A DNA stretch of 64,000 bases from Alphaproteobacteria bacterium (lineage in GTDB: Bacteria > Pseudomonadota > Alphaproteobacteria > Bin65). Position 1 is the first letter of the stretch, and every line of letters begins with the position of its first letter. The notes beneath the pieces were generated by a model that worked only from the letters and a program-made list of their open reading frames with translations, had not been told where the DNA came from and did no database searches. Position numbers and translations under genes: made by a program. Positions 30,201 through 39,182 of this stretch are shown in pieces. The stretch is from positions 1 to 64,000 of the forward strand of contig JAJFFJ010000040.1 in the NCBI GenBank assembly GCA_021776685.1, read 5' to 3'.

Positions 30201-30741
30201 CCTCGTGACGGCGGGAGTGCAGGCCGGTGATGCCAGCCGCTTCCTCGATTAACTGCCGGCGGTCCTGGGGCTTGGCGCTGATGACGCTGGCGACCCGGCC
30301 CTGACTGACAATGGCGGTAGACTTTGCGCCAGTGGAAAGGTCGGCAAACAGCAGCTGTACATCGCGGGCGCGGGTTTCGTTGCCGTTGATCGAATAGGCC
30401 GAGCCTTGTTCCCGCTCAATGCGCCGGATCACCTCGAGCTCGTCCGCGTGATTGAAAGCGGACGGCGCCTCGCGCATGTGATTGTCGAGCTTGAGCGCGA
30501 CTTCAGCGATATTCCGCGCCGGACGCGTGCCGGTGCCGCTGAAAATCACGTCATCCATGCCGTCGCCGCGCATTTTTTTTGCGCTGCCTTCGCCCATGCA
30601 CCAGCGAATCGCTTCGAGCAGATTGGACTTGCCGCAGCCATTGGGGCCAACGATGCCGGTCAGACCGGGCGAAATTTCAAGCTGCGTCGGTTCGACGAAT
30701 GACTTGAATCCCGTCAGGCGTAGTGATGTGAACTGAACCAA
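27283..30741 (-). CDS. smc: Chromosome segregation protein SMC
   Basis: SMC is the ATPase arm of bacterial condensin. This 1152-residue protein has Walker A (GPNGCGKSN) near residue 32, two long coiled coils separated by a hinge at about 500-620, and at the C-terminus the signature LSGGEQALTALSLLFA and Walker B VLDEVDAPLD. No scpA/scpB genes are in the window. It ends 33 bp downstream of the DsbA-like gene on the same strand. Confidence 0.97.
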   Translation of the reverse strand: MVQFTSLRLTGFKSFVEPTQLEISPGLTGIVGPNGCGKSNLLEAIRWCMGEGSAKKMRGDGMDDVIFSGTGTRPARNIAEVALKLDNHMREAPSAFNHADELEVIRRIEREQGSAYSINGNETRARDVQLLFADLSTGAKSTAIVSQGRVASVISAKPQDRRQLIEEAAGITGLHSRRHEAELRLKAAETNLERLEDVIVALEGQMQNLKRQARQATRYKNLSGHVRRAEAMVLHLRWAATLAALDAAQTALRENASQVAEFTSAAAQAATAQAEAAGVLPDLRTKEAEAAAALQRLIVERESLEAEENRIKARQAEYQSALSQIDGDLTRERSFLEEAQAAQNRLEQEAAQLNDAQAGDADARAEADLQVSSLLDEVQTLEQGFAQMTHKVAAEEARRSDLDRRIGELDQRIALATRQSEEAAEEAVSLKDQPVTVEADAAQEAVERAEAAVTAAQAAADHADDAKAAAETVEAEATRKKTAVEEDVTRLAAEIDALEAVIIRPGEEEYAAVLGDVSVTPGYEAALGAALGDDLDYSTDPAAPGAWQGTQLLDAPDLPAGCQALSTVVRAPTQLHRRLGQIAVAPDGADLQMLAGQLRQGQRLVSKTGEMWRWDGLHLKPGAQTAAETRLRQRNRLQDAMRELSAANTRLEETATAHAAARQTAETATESARAQATALRGELVNLSQTRERLDQATRAAAEQRSRLKILEAAVARLGTEKSEAETKLGEARIERAALASGESERQQLSQARDDLAQRRTDLGDAQQVQNRLVAEAQGRNHRLAAISTEVADWQRRSTNGQSHIDQLAERRTRTTEELAALDAMPGEITARRQALLTQVSEAEARRQDAADALALGENTLKACDETLRAAEGRLADMREEKGRCEGAVAQAEQALATVIEQVKEKLDCAPEDTLDVAEHKPGTDLPALDDMERKLERLLRERENMGPVNLRAEQEAEELQEQIDTYTTEREDLLNAIEKFRRAIADLNREGKQRLLVSFNKVNDHFQDLFTRLFGGGSAHLQLTDMDDPLNAGIEILASPPGKKLQHLSLLSGGEQALTALSLLFAVFLTNPAPICVLDEVDAPLDDSNVDRFCTLVQEIAERTDTRFLVVTHHRMTMARVDRLYGVTMAERGVSQLVSVDLEEAVELRATA

Positions 30742-30774
30742 AGCTCCTCAACGTCCCCTTGCGCGTGAGGCCGG

Positions 30775-31476
30775 CTATTGCTTGCCGGCGTCCTTTTTGC
30801 CGCTTTCATCTTTCTTACTTGTGCCGTCTTTCTTAGGCGCCGGCTTGTCTGACGCTTTCTTGGCTGGAGCTGCTGCCACCAACGGGTCGATTACAGCCTT
30901 GAAGGCTGCAAACGGCTGTGCGCCCTCAATCCGCGTTTTGCCAATAATGAATGTGGGCGTCGAGCGGATGTTGAACTTACGGGCGTCGTCCCGGCGCTGG
31001 TTGAACAGCCCCTGGGCCAGTTTTTTATCCCGAATGCACTTTTCGTATTCCGCGCCGGTCATTCCGGCCAATCGGGCATAGCCGCCGAGCGTAGCCACGA
31101 ATTTGTTGCCGCCTACATACGCCCAGGTGCGCTGGTTGGCGAACAGCGTGTCAACCATGGTGCTGTATTTCGCCGGGCCCAGGCAGCGCGCCACCATGCT
31201 CGCCAGAAACGCCCGTTGATCCAGCGGGAAGTCGCGATAGACGATGCGCGCCTTGCCGGTGTCGATATACACCTTGCGGATCTGCTTGTAGGCGCCAGCG
31301 TGAAACGCCGCGCAATGCGGGCAGGTCAGCGATTCAAAGGCGTAGATTGTGACCGGCGCGTCTTTCTTGCCGACCGACATTTCGCCGAGAGCTTGTTCCG
31401 TGGACACCATCTCCGCCCGCGCAGGCGATGCAAGCGCGGTGAACAGGACGACAACGGGCAGGATGTAGCGAATCAT
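30775..31476 (-). CDS. DsbA family thiol:disulfide protein
   Basis: This 233-residue protein has a signal peptide cut after ARA at about 21 and a thioredoxin fold with CPHC in ESLTCPHCAAFH. The cis-Pro segment is RSTPTFIIG. It is of the DsbA/BdbD-like Thioredoxin_4 class, acting in the periplasm. The C-terminal 35 residues are a Lys/Asp-rich low-complexity tail. An extra Cys pair (C98 and C142 region) is present. It precedes smc on the same strand. Confidence 0.9.
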   Translation of the reverse strand: MIRYILPVVVLFTALASPARAEMVSTEQALGEMSVGKKDAPVTIYAFESLTCPHCAAFHAGAYKQIRKVYIDTGKARIVYRDFPLDQRAFLASMVARCLGPAKYSTMVDTLFANQRTWAYVGGNKFVATLGGYARLAGMTGAEYEKCIRDKKLAQGLFNQRRDDARKFNIRSTPTFIIGKTRIEGAQPFAAFKAVIDPLVAAAPAKKASDKPAPKKDGTSKKDESGKKDAGKQ

Positions 31477-31660
31477 TGGTACCTCACTACTAGATGTTGA
31501 GGATGTTAGGGTGAGTCTTTCGACTGTCGCAAGGGGAATTGCATGACACCCCGGCTGCTATCCACAGCAGCACCGATAGAGCCCTATGAATAGGGCGAAA
31601 ATGCGCGCTGCGGGTTGACAATGACGTGATTTCGCAGCGAGCGAATGGCAGCCTGAACGG

Positions 31661-32179
31661 TCAGCTTTTCTTGTGCAGGGCTTCGCCAAGCCTCTCCAGG
31701 GCGTCACGCAAGCCATCGTCCCCGACATCGGCGATGGCATCCGATATCAATTCGCGGGCGTCCGGCGGCAACGGCTTCGGGCGTCTCCGCTTGGGACCGG
31801 CGGCCACTGGACCTTGGACGATTTTCAGTTCTGTAACCGCCTTGAACCCAAGGAAGCCGTTGACCCGGTCAAGAATCTGGGGCGACAGATGATGCAACTC
31901 CACTGCCCAAGAGCCGGCGGCCCGGATGTATAGCGCGCCGCCTTCTTCGCCACCCCTGGGCCGCGTGATGCGCAGTGGCACACAATAGGGTGCGATCGCT
32001 TCGCCCACGACAGCGGGCCAGTCCGTGATTACCCGCGACTCGGCAAAGCCCCGCTTGCGCCACATCGGGCCGGCGACGCGGGTCACGGCGCTGGCTGCAC
32101 TTTGCAAACCTCTGCGGAACGGCGGGTCGGGCCGATGTTTGCGGGCAGGCGTCGCTGCGGTGGGTTCCGGTGGGGACAT
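31661..32179 (-). CDS. DUF721 / DciA-like protein
   Basis: This 172-residue protein has the DciA fold signature: W-RKRGF-x6-I-x3-WPAVVGEAIA at about 45-65 and a beta segment LYIRAAGSWAVELHHLSPQILDRVN. DciA recruits the replicative helicase DnaB in most bacteria; this alphaproteobacterial relative is a candidate. The ATG at 32179 is preferred to one at 32215, which would overlap mutY. TATAGT lies eight bases upstream, so the message may be leaderless. Confidence 0.82.
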   Translation of the reverse strand: MSPPEPTAATPARKHRPDPPFRRGLQSAASAVTRVAGPMWRKRGFAESRVITDWPAVVGEAIAPYCVPLRITRPRGGEEGGALYIRAAGSWAVELHHLSPQILDRVNGFLGFKAVTELKIVQGPVAAGPKRRRPKPLPPDARELISDAIADVGDDGLRDALERLGEALHKKS

Positions 32180-32201
32180 TGCGCGACTATACAAGCAGGC
32201 T

Positions 32202-33287
32202 ATGGGCAGAGACACAGATTGTTCAGCGTCTGACGAAATTTTAGCCTGGTATGACCGGCACGCCCGCCGCCTGCCATGGCGCGTCCGGCCAGGTGGACAG
32301 GCCGACCCCTACCGCGTCTGGCTGAGCGAAATCATGCTGCAGCAGACCACCGTGGCAACGGTCAAAGGGTATTTTGAGACCTTCCTGGGGCGTTGGCCGA
32401 CTGTTGATGCCTTGGCCGCTGCCAGTCTCGACGAAGTGCTGCATGCCTGGCAGGGGCTGGGATATTATGCTCGCGCCCGCAACCTCCACGCCTGCGCAGG
32501 CGCGGTTGTCGCCGACCATGATGGACAATTTCCGGAAACAGAATCGGCTCTCCTCGATCTGCCCGGCATTGGCCCCTACACGGCAGCCGCGGTGGCTGCG
32601 ATTGCTTTCGGCCGTAAGACGACGCCTGTGGACGGAAATGTGGAACGGGTCATTGCGCGGCTGTTCTCGGTCGAAGACCCCTTGCCAGGCGTAAAGCCAG
32701 TTCTGAAGGAACATGCCGCCAGCCTGACGCCGGAACGGCGGCCCGGGGATTACGTTCAGGCGGTGATGGACCTGGGCGCCACCATCTGCACTCCGCGATC
32801 ACCCGCCTGCAGCCTGTGCCCGTGGCAGCATCGATGTACTGCGCACCACCAGGGGCGGGCGGCGGATCTCCCCCGGCGGCAGAAGAAACCGCCGAAGCCG
32901 ACCCGGTTCGGTACGGTTTTCTGGCTCGAAAATTCTTCTGGTGAGGTGTTGTTGCAGCGCCGGCCGCCAAAGGGTTTGCTTGGCGGGTTGATGGAATTCC
33001 CATCCAATAACTGGCGCGAAACGCCGTGGCCGCCAGACAAGCGGCTGCAGGATGCGCCGGCGGCGGTGACGTGGCGGGTGCTGCCGGAGGTGGTACGGCA
33101 CGTATTTACCCACTTTAGCCTGGAACTAACCGTCGCCACGGCGCGAGTTGAGCAGGAATCCACAAAGCACGACTCCCAACAGATTTGGGTGGCGCCGGAA
33201 AGCCTGGGCGACCATGCCCTGCCCACGCTGATGAAGAAGGTAACCCGCCACGTAGCGGCCCATGCCGCCGCGGATGGCGCAAAATAA
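32202..33287 (+). CDS. mutY: A/G-specific adenine glycosylase MutY
   Basis: MutY removes adenine mispaired with 8-oxoguanine. The 361-residue protein has the helix-hairpin-helix LPGIGPYTAAAV, the catalytic Asp in TPVDGNVERV and the four-cysteine Fe-S loop (C-x6-C-x2-C-x5-C) from CTPRSPACSLCPWQHRC. The C-terminal NUDIX-like domain recognises 8-oxoG. The ATG at 32202 has AGCAGG before it. It is divergent from the DciA-like gene with only 22 bp between. Confidence 0.96.
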   Translation: MGRDTDCSASDEILAWYDRHARRLPWRVRPGGQADPYRVWLSEIMLQQTTVATVKGYFETFLGRWPTVDALAAASLDEVLHAWQGLGYYARARNLHACAGAVVADHDGQFPETESALLDLPGIGPYTAAAVAAIAFGRKTTPVDGNVERVIARLFSVEDPLPGVKPVLKEHAASLTPERRPGDYVQAVMDLGATICTPRSPACSLCPWQHRCTAHHQGRAADLPRRQKKPPKPTRFGTVFWLENSSGEVLLQRRPPKGLLGGLMEFPSNNWRETPWPPDKRLQDAPAAVTWRVLPEVVRHVFTHFSLELTVATARVEQESTKHDSQQIWVAPESLGDHALPTLMKKVTRHVAAHAAADGAK

Positions 33288-33307
33288 AAGGCCGCCCGAA
33301 GGCGGCC
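33281..33307 (-). terminator. Terminator with UUCG tetraloop, overlapping the mutY stop
   Basis: Read on the minus strand, GGCCGCC, TTCG and GGCGGCC form a perfect seven-base-pair stem with a C(UUCG)G tetraloop, followed by TTTTATTTT. It terminates the small secreted-protein gene at 33376-33696. The T tract is the complement of the end of mutY. Confidence 0.85.
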
Positions 33308-33375
33308 AGTTGAGAGAGTGGATCGCAAGGGTCCCGGTCACAGGCGATATCACCTGTGACCGGCCTGCTGCCTAT

Positions 33376-33696
33376 CTAGTACCGATATCCGCGGTGTCCG
33401 AACGGGTGCACCAGGTGATGCAGGCCGCGAATGATCCGCCGGATCGGGCGGAACGGGCGAATACCATGATGACGGTAGTTGTGAACCGCCGGACCGCGGC
33501 GCCAGCGGGGGGCGTGGCGACGATTCCAGCGACGTTGGTGCCAGCGGCGATGGCCGCGCGCGCGTTGTCCGTGGCCCCATCCTTGTCCGTGGCCCCAGCC
33601 TGGGCGGGCGTCCGCCTGGCTTGGCGTCAGAGATGCGCCGGCGATGCCGACGATGACAGCGGCAAATGCCGCAATAACAAGCTTCCTGATTCCCAT
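33376..33696 (-). CDS. Small secreted Arg/His-rich protein
   Basis: The 106-residue protein has a signal peptide (cleavage after ADA at about 30). The mature part is about 40% Arg, His and Trp/Gly, with repeats such as GHGQGWGHGQ and RHHG. It lacks Cys. Such proteins may bind metal, polyphosphate, LPS or nucleic acid; none is proven. It has its own terminator and is divergent from another basic secreted protein. The ATG at 33696 is preferred to one four codons upstream. Confidence 0.65.
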   Translation of the reverse strand: MGIRKLVIAAFAAVIVGIAGASLTPSQADARPGWGHGQGWGHGQRARGHRRWHQRRWNRRHAPRWRRGPAVHNYRHHGIRPFRPIRRIIRGLHHLVHPFGHRGYRY

Positions 33697-33776
33697 AAAT
33701 TCCTCCATTCCCGGGGGTGTCTTTGATTATTGACCCGATGGTGGCAGGAGGTCTCTGAACGCTTCCTGACGCCACC

Positions 33777-33853
33777 GTTCATCTCCGGTTCATTTATCTA
33801 CGGCCCGGTGGCGGTTGGTGTTCATTCAGCGTTCAGCATCGCTTCTCTATAAC
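33777..33853 (+). promoter_or_regulatory. Paired 11-bp direct repeats and -10 box before the PepSY-like/two-component operon
   Basis: GTTCAT recurs at 33777 and 33788; GTTCAT/GTTCAG recurs at 33820 and 33831. Both pairs have an 11-bp period. The second pair ends 11 bp before TATAAC (33848-33853), the arrangement of PhoP boxes standing in for a -35. The same pattern, GTTC-N7-GTTC, is also the alphaproteobacterial LexA box. Transcription would begin almost at the ATG at 33861, implying a leaderless message. Confidence 0.55.
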
Positions 33854-33860
33854 CGGCGTC

Positions 33861-34277
33861 ATGAGACGGATATTCACCATATCGCTGTTCAGCGCCCTGG
33901 CCGTACTGGCCATCGGGGCGACGAACGCGGGCGCCGCAATCAAGGCGCCGCCGACGCTTGTGTCAGACAAGGCGACGCCTGCTGTGGTGACCGTCCCTGC
34001 AGAAAAAGTCGCGCAGTATGACGGTCCTGTTAAGCGCCGCTTCCGGCCGCGTCGTTGGCGGGGCAAGTCCAGCGGTTTCCGCCGCCCCTTTACCGCGAGG
34101 CGGATGATGTCCATGCGCGACGCCGTGAGGATGGTGCGGTCCCGGGTGCCGGGGCGCATTGCCAACGCTGCATTGCGCGGTAGATTCGCGTGGTTTAGAG
34201 TCGTCAGCAACGGTCGCGTGCTCAATGTCGTTGTCGATCGCGTGAACCGTAGCCTGCGGGTAAGACCGGGGTTCTGA
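33861..34277 (+). CDS. Small secreted basic protein with PepSY-like C-terminus
   Basis: This 138-residue protein has a signal peptide to about residue 25 (after AGA), a basic middle rich in RRFRPRRWRG, and a C-terminal region (about 80-138) of the form M-R-D-A-V-x2-V-R-x-R-V-P-G followed by two strands, which resembles the PepSY fold. PepSY proteins often precede PhoPQ-type systems and modulate the sensor (family knowledge). No Shine-Dalgarno sequence precedes the ATG. The response regulator gene follows after 47 bp. Confidence 0.68.
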   Translation: MRRIFTISLFSALAVLAIGATNAGAAIKAPPTLVSDKATPAVVTVPAEKVAQYDGPVKRRFRPRRWRGKSSGFRRPFTARRMMSMRDAVRMVRSRVPGRIANAALRGRFAWFRVVSNGRVLNVVVDRVNRSLRVRPGF

Positions 34278-34324
34278 CGCCCCTTCTTGCGTCCTGACGC
34301 GTCAGCTCAGCGGATCCGGTAATC

Positions 34325-34999
34325 ATGCGAATTCTGATAGTTGAAGACGATCCCAATCTGTTACGCCAGATGCAGGAGGCGCTTGTCGACGCCGGCTATG
34401 TAGTTGACGTGGCGACGGACGGCGTCGAGGGGCACTTTCTGGGCGATACAGAACCCTATGATGCGGCAATCCTGGATCTAGGCCTGCCTGAGCTGGACGG
34501 CATTTCCGTGCTGAAACAGTGGCGGGAATCCGGGCGCGAGATGCCCGTCCTGATCCTGACAGCCCGTGGCCAGTGGGGCGAAAAGGTCGGCGGATTTGAT
34601 GCCGGCGCTGATGACTATGTCACCAAGCCCTTCCATATGGAGGAAGTGTTGGCGCGGGTCCGTGCGCTGATCCGCCGGTCAACCGGCCATGCCTCTTCGG
34701 AACTTTCCTGCGGTCCTGTCACGGTGGATACCTCCAGCAGCCGGGTGACGGTCGACGGCAATCTCATCAAACTGACGGCGCAGGAATTTCGCCTCCTCAG
34801 CTATATGATGCATCATCAGGACAAGGTGTGTTCGCGCACGGAATTGACCGAGCATATCTACGATCAGGATTTCGACCTGGACTCGAACACGATTGAAGTG
34901 TTCATCGGCCGCCTGCGGAAGAAGCTGGGCGTTCCGATCATTAATACCAAGCGTGGTCTCGGCTATCAGGTTACAGCGCCGGGCGAGGCGGCTGACTAG
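34325..34999 (+). CDS. OmpR/PhoP-type response regulator
   Basis: This 224-residue regulator has the receiver acidic pair (EDD at 7-9), the phospho-acceptor D51 in ILDLGLPELDG, the switch T/S and K in TKPF, and a C-terminal winged helix ending GLGYQVTAP. This family binds tandem direct repeats 10-11 bp apart, which matters for the repeats at 33777-33836. The partner kinase follows after 48 bp. The exact signal is unknown. Confidence 0.93.
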   Translation: MRILIVEDDPNLLRQMQEALVDAGYVVDVATDGVEGHFLGDTEPYDAAILDLGLPELDGISVLKQWRESGREMPVLILTARGQWGEKVGGFDAGADDYVTKPFHMEEVLARVRALIRRSTGHASSELSCGPVTVDTSSSRVTVDGNLIKLTAQEFRLLSYMMHHQDKVCSRTELTEHIYDQDFDLDSNTIEVFIGRLRKKLGVPIINTKRGLGYQVTAPGEAAD

Positions 35000-35047
35000 G
35001 CAGGTGATGGGCGAACCGGCGACCCGGGCCGGGTGCCGCGCCCGATC

Positions 35048-36394
35048 ATGAAAATTCGCACCAATTCTCTGGCATTCCGGCTGCTGTTCAGCTCAGCGCT
35101 GCTGGTATTGATCGGCCTGGGCGCCGGCGCTTTTGCCTTGATGGAAGTCTATCAGGACGCCGTCCGGCGTGAATTCGACCGGCAGTTGCGCATTGTCTAT
35201 GATGATCTTATCGGTTTCAGCAAGGTGGACAGGAGCGGCCGGGTTACGTTCGAAGAACGCCCCGATTACCCGCTGTTCCGGCGCGGCGTCAGCGGCTGGT
35301 ACTGGCAGATCGTCCACCGGCGCCGGTCTGTAGCGCAGTCCCGTTCGCTGCAGGGCGAAGTCTTTACGGTTGAACTGCCGCCCAAGATCAACACCGACTT
35401 TTCCTACGAAACCGAAGGCCCTTTTGGAAAGCGTATCCGTGTGTTTGCCCGGCAGGTGGATTTTGAGAAAGGCGGTGGCGCGCATACCTATCTGATTGCG
35501 GGAGACTGGACCGGGCCGTCGCGATCGATTGAGGAATTCAATCTGACAATCGCCCTGGCGCTCGGCGCTTTGGGCTTGTTTCTGGTGGGCGCCGGATTTG
35601 TGCAGGTTCAGTTCGGCCTGCTGCCGCTGCGGCGAATTCCGCCTGCTTTGGCGGAGATTCGCACCGGTAGTGCTGACCGGCTGACCGGCAATTTCCCAAC
35701 GGAAGTGCAGCCGCTGGCGACCGAGATCAATCAACTGCTGGACCACAATGCCCAGGTCGTCGAGCGGGCCCGCACCCACGTGGGCAATCTGGCGCATGCA
35801 CTAAAGACCCCAATAGCCGTGCTGACCAACGAATCGTCCAGCGCTGATGCCGTGCAAGCGGATATCGTCGATGCGCAGACCGAGATCATGCGCGAACAGG
35901 TGGAGCATCATCTTGCCCGGGCGCGCCTGGCAGCGCGGGCCGGCGTTCTCGGTGCGCGCACCAGCATCATGCCGGTGCTGGATGGGCTCACCCGCACCCT
36001 CGAGAAAATCTATGCAGAACGGGGGGTCGCTATATCTGTTGAAGGTCCGCCGGACATTTCGTTCCGCGGCGAGCGTCAGGATCTGGAGGAATTGCTGGGT
36101 AACCTGATGGATAACGCCTGCAAATGGGCGGCCAGCCGCGTGAAGGTGACCGTGCGGCAGGATGTGGACAAGATGATCGTGGAGGTCGAGGACGATGGCC
36201 CTGGCCTGACACCCACCGAGCGGCGTCAGGCGGTGAAACGGGGACAGCGACTCGACGAGGCCACACCTGGCACCGGGCTGGGGCTTTCCATTGTTTCCGA
36301 CATCGCCGAAATCTACGGCGGTGAGTTCAAGCTGATGGACTCATCCATGAATGGATTGATGGCCCGGCTGACACTGCCGGTGGTCGAAGCCTAG
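35048..36394 (+). CDS. Sensor histidine kinase, PhoQ-like
   Basis: This 448-residue membrane kinase has transmembrane helices at about 11-33 and 166-186 around a periplasmic sensor domain of about 130 residues. The phospho-accepting histidine is H250 in LAHALKTPIAVL. The ATPase boxes NLMDNACKWA, DDGPGL and GTGLGLSIVSDI follow. No clear Shine-Dalgarno precedes the ATG at 35048; a GTG five codons upstream is an alternative. The 3' end overlaps the convergent MarR gene by 4 bp. Confidence 0.93.
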   Translation: MKIRTNSLAFRLLFSSALLVLIGLGAGAFALMEVYQDAVRREFDRQLRIVYDDLIGFSKVDRSGRVTFEERPDYPLFRRGVSGWYWQIVHRRRSVAQSRSLQGEVFTVELPPKINTDFSYETEGPFGKRIRVFARQVDFEKGGGAHTYLIAGDWTGPSRSIEEFNLTIALALGALGLFLVGAGFVQVQFGLLPLRRIPPALAEIRTGSADRLTGNFPTEVQPLATEINQLLDHNAQVVERARTHVGNLAHALKTPIAVLTNESSSADAVQADIVDAQTEIMREQVEHHLARARLAARAGVLGARTSIMPVLDGLTRTLEKIYAERGVAISVEGPPDISFRGERQDLEELLGNLMDNACKWAASRVKVTVRQDVDKMIVEVEDDGPGLTPTERRQAVKRGQRLDEATPGTGLGLSIVSDIAEIYGGEFKLMDSSMNGLMARLTLPVVEA

Positions 36395-36876
36395 ATCGGT
36401 TGCGCCCATGCGGCGGAGGCGTTGACCATCTTTCGAAGTAGCACTGTCAATTGCTCACGTTCCTGTGGGTCCAGCGGCATCAGCAGCCTGGCCTCCTGAT
36501 CGGTGAAACGCGAGACAAGCTCGGCGTGGAGCGCCTGCCCAGCAGGCTCGATATGCAGGAAAGAGCGCCGCCCGTCCCCAGGGTCACGCCGCCGCCTCAC
36601 CAGCTTTTTCCCCTCCGCAAGCTGTACGCCACGGCTGATGCTGTTCTTGGGGAGACCCGACAGGCTCACGATATCTGATGCGGTCATCCCGTCCTGTTGG
36701 GCGAGGACAAACAGCACCAGAAACTCGGGCCGGGTCAGGCCATGATCCCGTTCAATTCCTGCATAGACGGGCCCTACCAACTGGTTAGCCAGGAAACTCA
36801 ACCGATAGCCGTCCTTAAGCGCGCTTCCGGAAAGAAGCTGCTCGACCGGATGATCTGTCTCTGATGACACCGGCAT
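36391..36876 (-). CDS. MarR family transcriptional regulator
   Basis: The 161-residue protein has the MarR winged-helix core: LTRPEFLVLFVLAQQDGMTASDI followed by the recognition helix in LPKNSISRGVQLAE and the wing RRRRDPGDGRRSFL. It is divergent from a PhyH-type dioxygenase with palindromes in the 198-bp gap, so it probably controls itself and that gene in response to a small molecule. Confidence 0.92.
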   Translation of the reverse strand: MPVSSETDHPVEQLLSGSALKDGYRLSFLANQLVGPVYAGIERDHGLTRPEFLVLFVLAQQDGMTASDIVSLSGLPKNSISRGVQLAEGKKLVRRRRDPGDGRRSFLHIEPAGQALHAELVSRFTDQEARLLMPLDPQEREQLTVLLRKMVNASAAWAQPI

Positions 36877-36936
36877 TCCTGCCTGCCTTTCGCCCTATCC
36901 GCCTCGCTCTTCCTCACCGTCATATTGGAGGAAGGG

Positions 36937-36988
36937 ATTTAGTTCAATATGGAACTTGATTTTTGATGCCATGTGGAACTAAATTCCA
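36937..36988. promoter_or_regulatory. Operator-like palindromes between the MarR and PhyH genes
   Basis: AGTTC and GAACT flank six bases at 36941-36956. TGGAA and TTCCA flank five bases at 36974-36988. The two sites share GGAACT, and ATTTAGTTC (36937) is the inverse of GAACTAAAT (36976). Paired half-sites of this size are typical for MarR dimers. Confidence 0.6.
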
Positions 36989-37074
36989 AATTGCGCCCGG
37001 GCGCAGGTAGGGAAATGATGCCTGTGGACGCCCAGCCGCCGTGCCGCTGAGAGTCACTAACCGGGAGAAGCAAA

Positions 37075-37986
37075 ATGAAGCCCGACGACATCCTGAAACA
37101 TTCGCCGAAGATTCTGACCCAGGAGCAGCGGGAGTTCTATTTCGAAAACGGCTACCTGCAACTGGAAGGCTTCGTCTCCGAGGAATGGCTCGACCGGCTG
37201 TGGAAGGTGACCAACAAATATATCGACGATAGCCGGGCATTGGATGCATCAGACCAGGTCTTCGACCTGGAGCCCAACCACACGGCCGAGAACCCGCGCC
37301 TGCGCCGCATCACCCACCCGGTGGAGATTGACCCGGTCTATCAGGAGTTCACTTTCGAGGGGCCGATCGTGGATGTTGCGGAAGATCTTGTCGGCCCGGA
37401 CGTGAAATTCCACCACTCAAAACTGAATTTCAAATGGGCCGACGGTGGCGAAGAAGTGAAATGGCACCAGGACATCCAGTTCTGGCCGCACACCAATTAT
37501 TCGCCCCTGACCATCGGTGTCTATCTGGATGATGTGGATGACGAGATGGGGCCGATGGGCGTGATTCCCGGTAGCCACAAGGAAGAGCTCTTCGACCTGT
37601 ACGGTGATGACGGCCAATGGGCCGGCGCGATCAAGGACCGCGAGATGGACCGGGTGCGCATGGACGATGTGGTCTGGCTCAAGGGGCGGCGCGGCTCGGT
37701 TACGGTCCATAACTGCCGAATGGTACACGGCTCCATGCCGAACAATTCCCGCAGGTCGCGGCCGTTGCTGTTGCAGACCTATTCTTCGGCCGATGCGCTC
37801 ACATTGCTCGGGAGTATCGTCGACAACCTACCGAAATCGAACAGCATCATCCGGGGCAAGCCTGCCCGGTGGGTGCAATTCGATCCGGAGCCCTGCCAGA
37901 TCCCGCCTGATTGGTCGAAAGGCTATACGTCGATCTTCGCCCTTCAGCAGGAAGAGGGACAGCAGGAAGGAGGGCAGGCGGCCTGA
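37075..37986 (+). CDS. Phytanoyl-CoA dioxygenase (PhyH) family protein
   Basis: This 303-residue non-haem iron, 2-oxoglutarate-dependent oxygenase candidate has the HxD motif H131-x-D133 (KWHQDIQFWP) and the distal histidine H218 (NCRMVHGSMPNN), with an Arg at 229 to bind 2-oxoglutarate. The VIPGSHKEE segment is typical. The substrate is unknown; the MarR neighbour and operators suggest induction by an aromatic or fatty compound. GGGAGA lies before the ATG. Confidence 0.9.
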   Translation: MKPDDILKHSPKILTQEQREFYFENGYLQLEGFVSEEWLDRLWKVTNKYIDDSRALDASDQVFDLEPNHTAENPRLRRITHPVEIDPVYQEFTFEGPIVDVAEDLVGPDVKFHHSKLNFKWADGGEEVKWHQDIQFWPHTNYSPLTIGVYLDDVDDEMGPMGVIPGSHKEELFDLYGDDGQWAGAIKDREMDRVRMDDVVWLKGRRGSVTVHNCRMVHGSMPNNSRRSRPLLLQTYSSADALTLLGSIVDNLPKSNSIIRGKPARWVQFDPEPCQIPPDWSKGYTSIFALQQEEGQQEGGQAA

Positions 37987-37993
37987 ACCTGTC

Positions 37994-39170
<1,177 letters not shown>

Positions 39171-39182
<12 letters not shown>

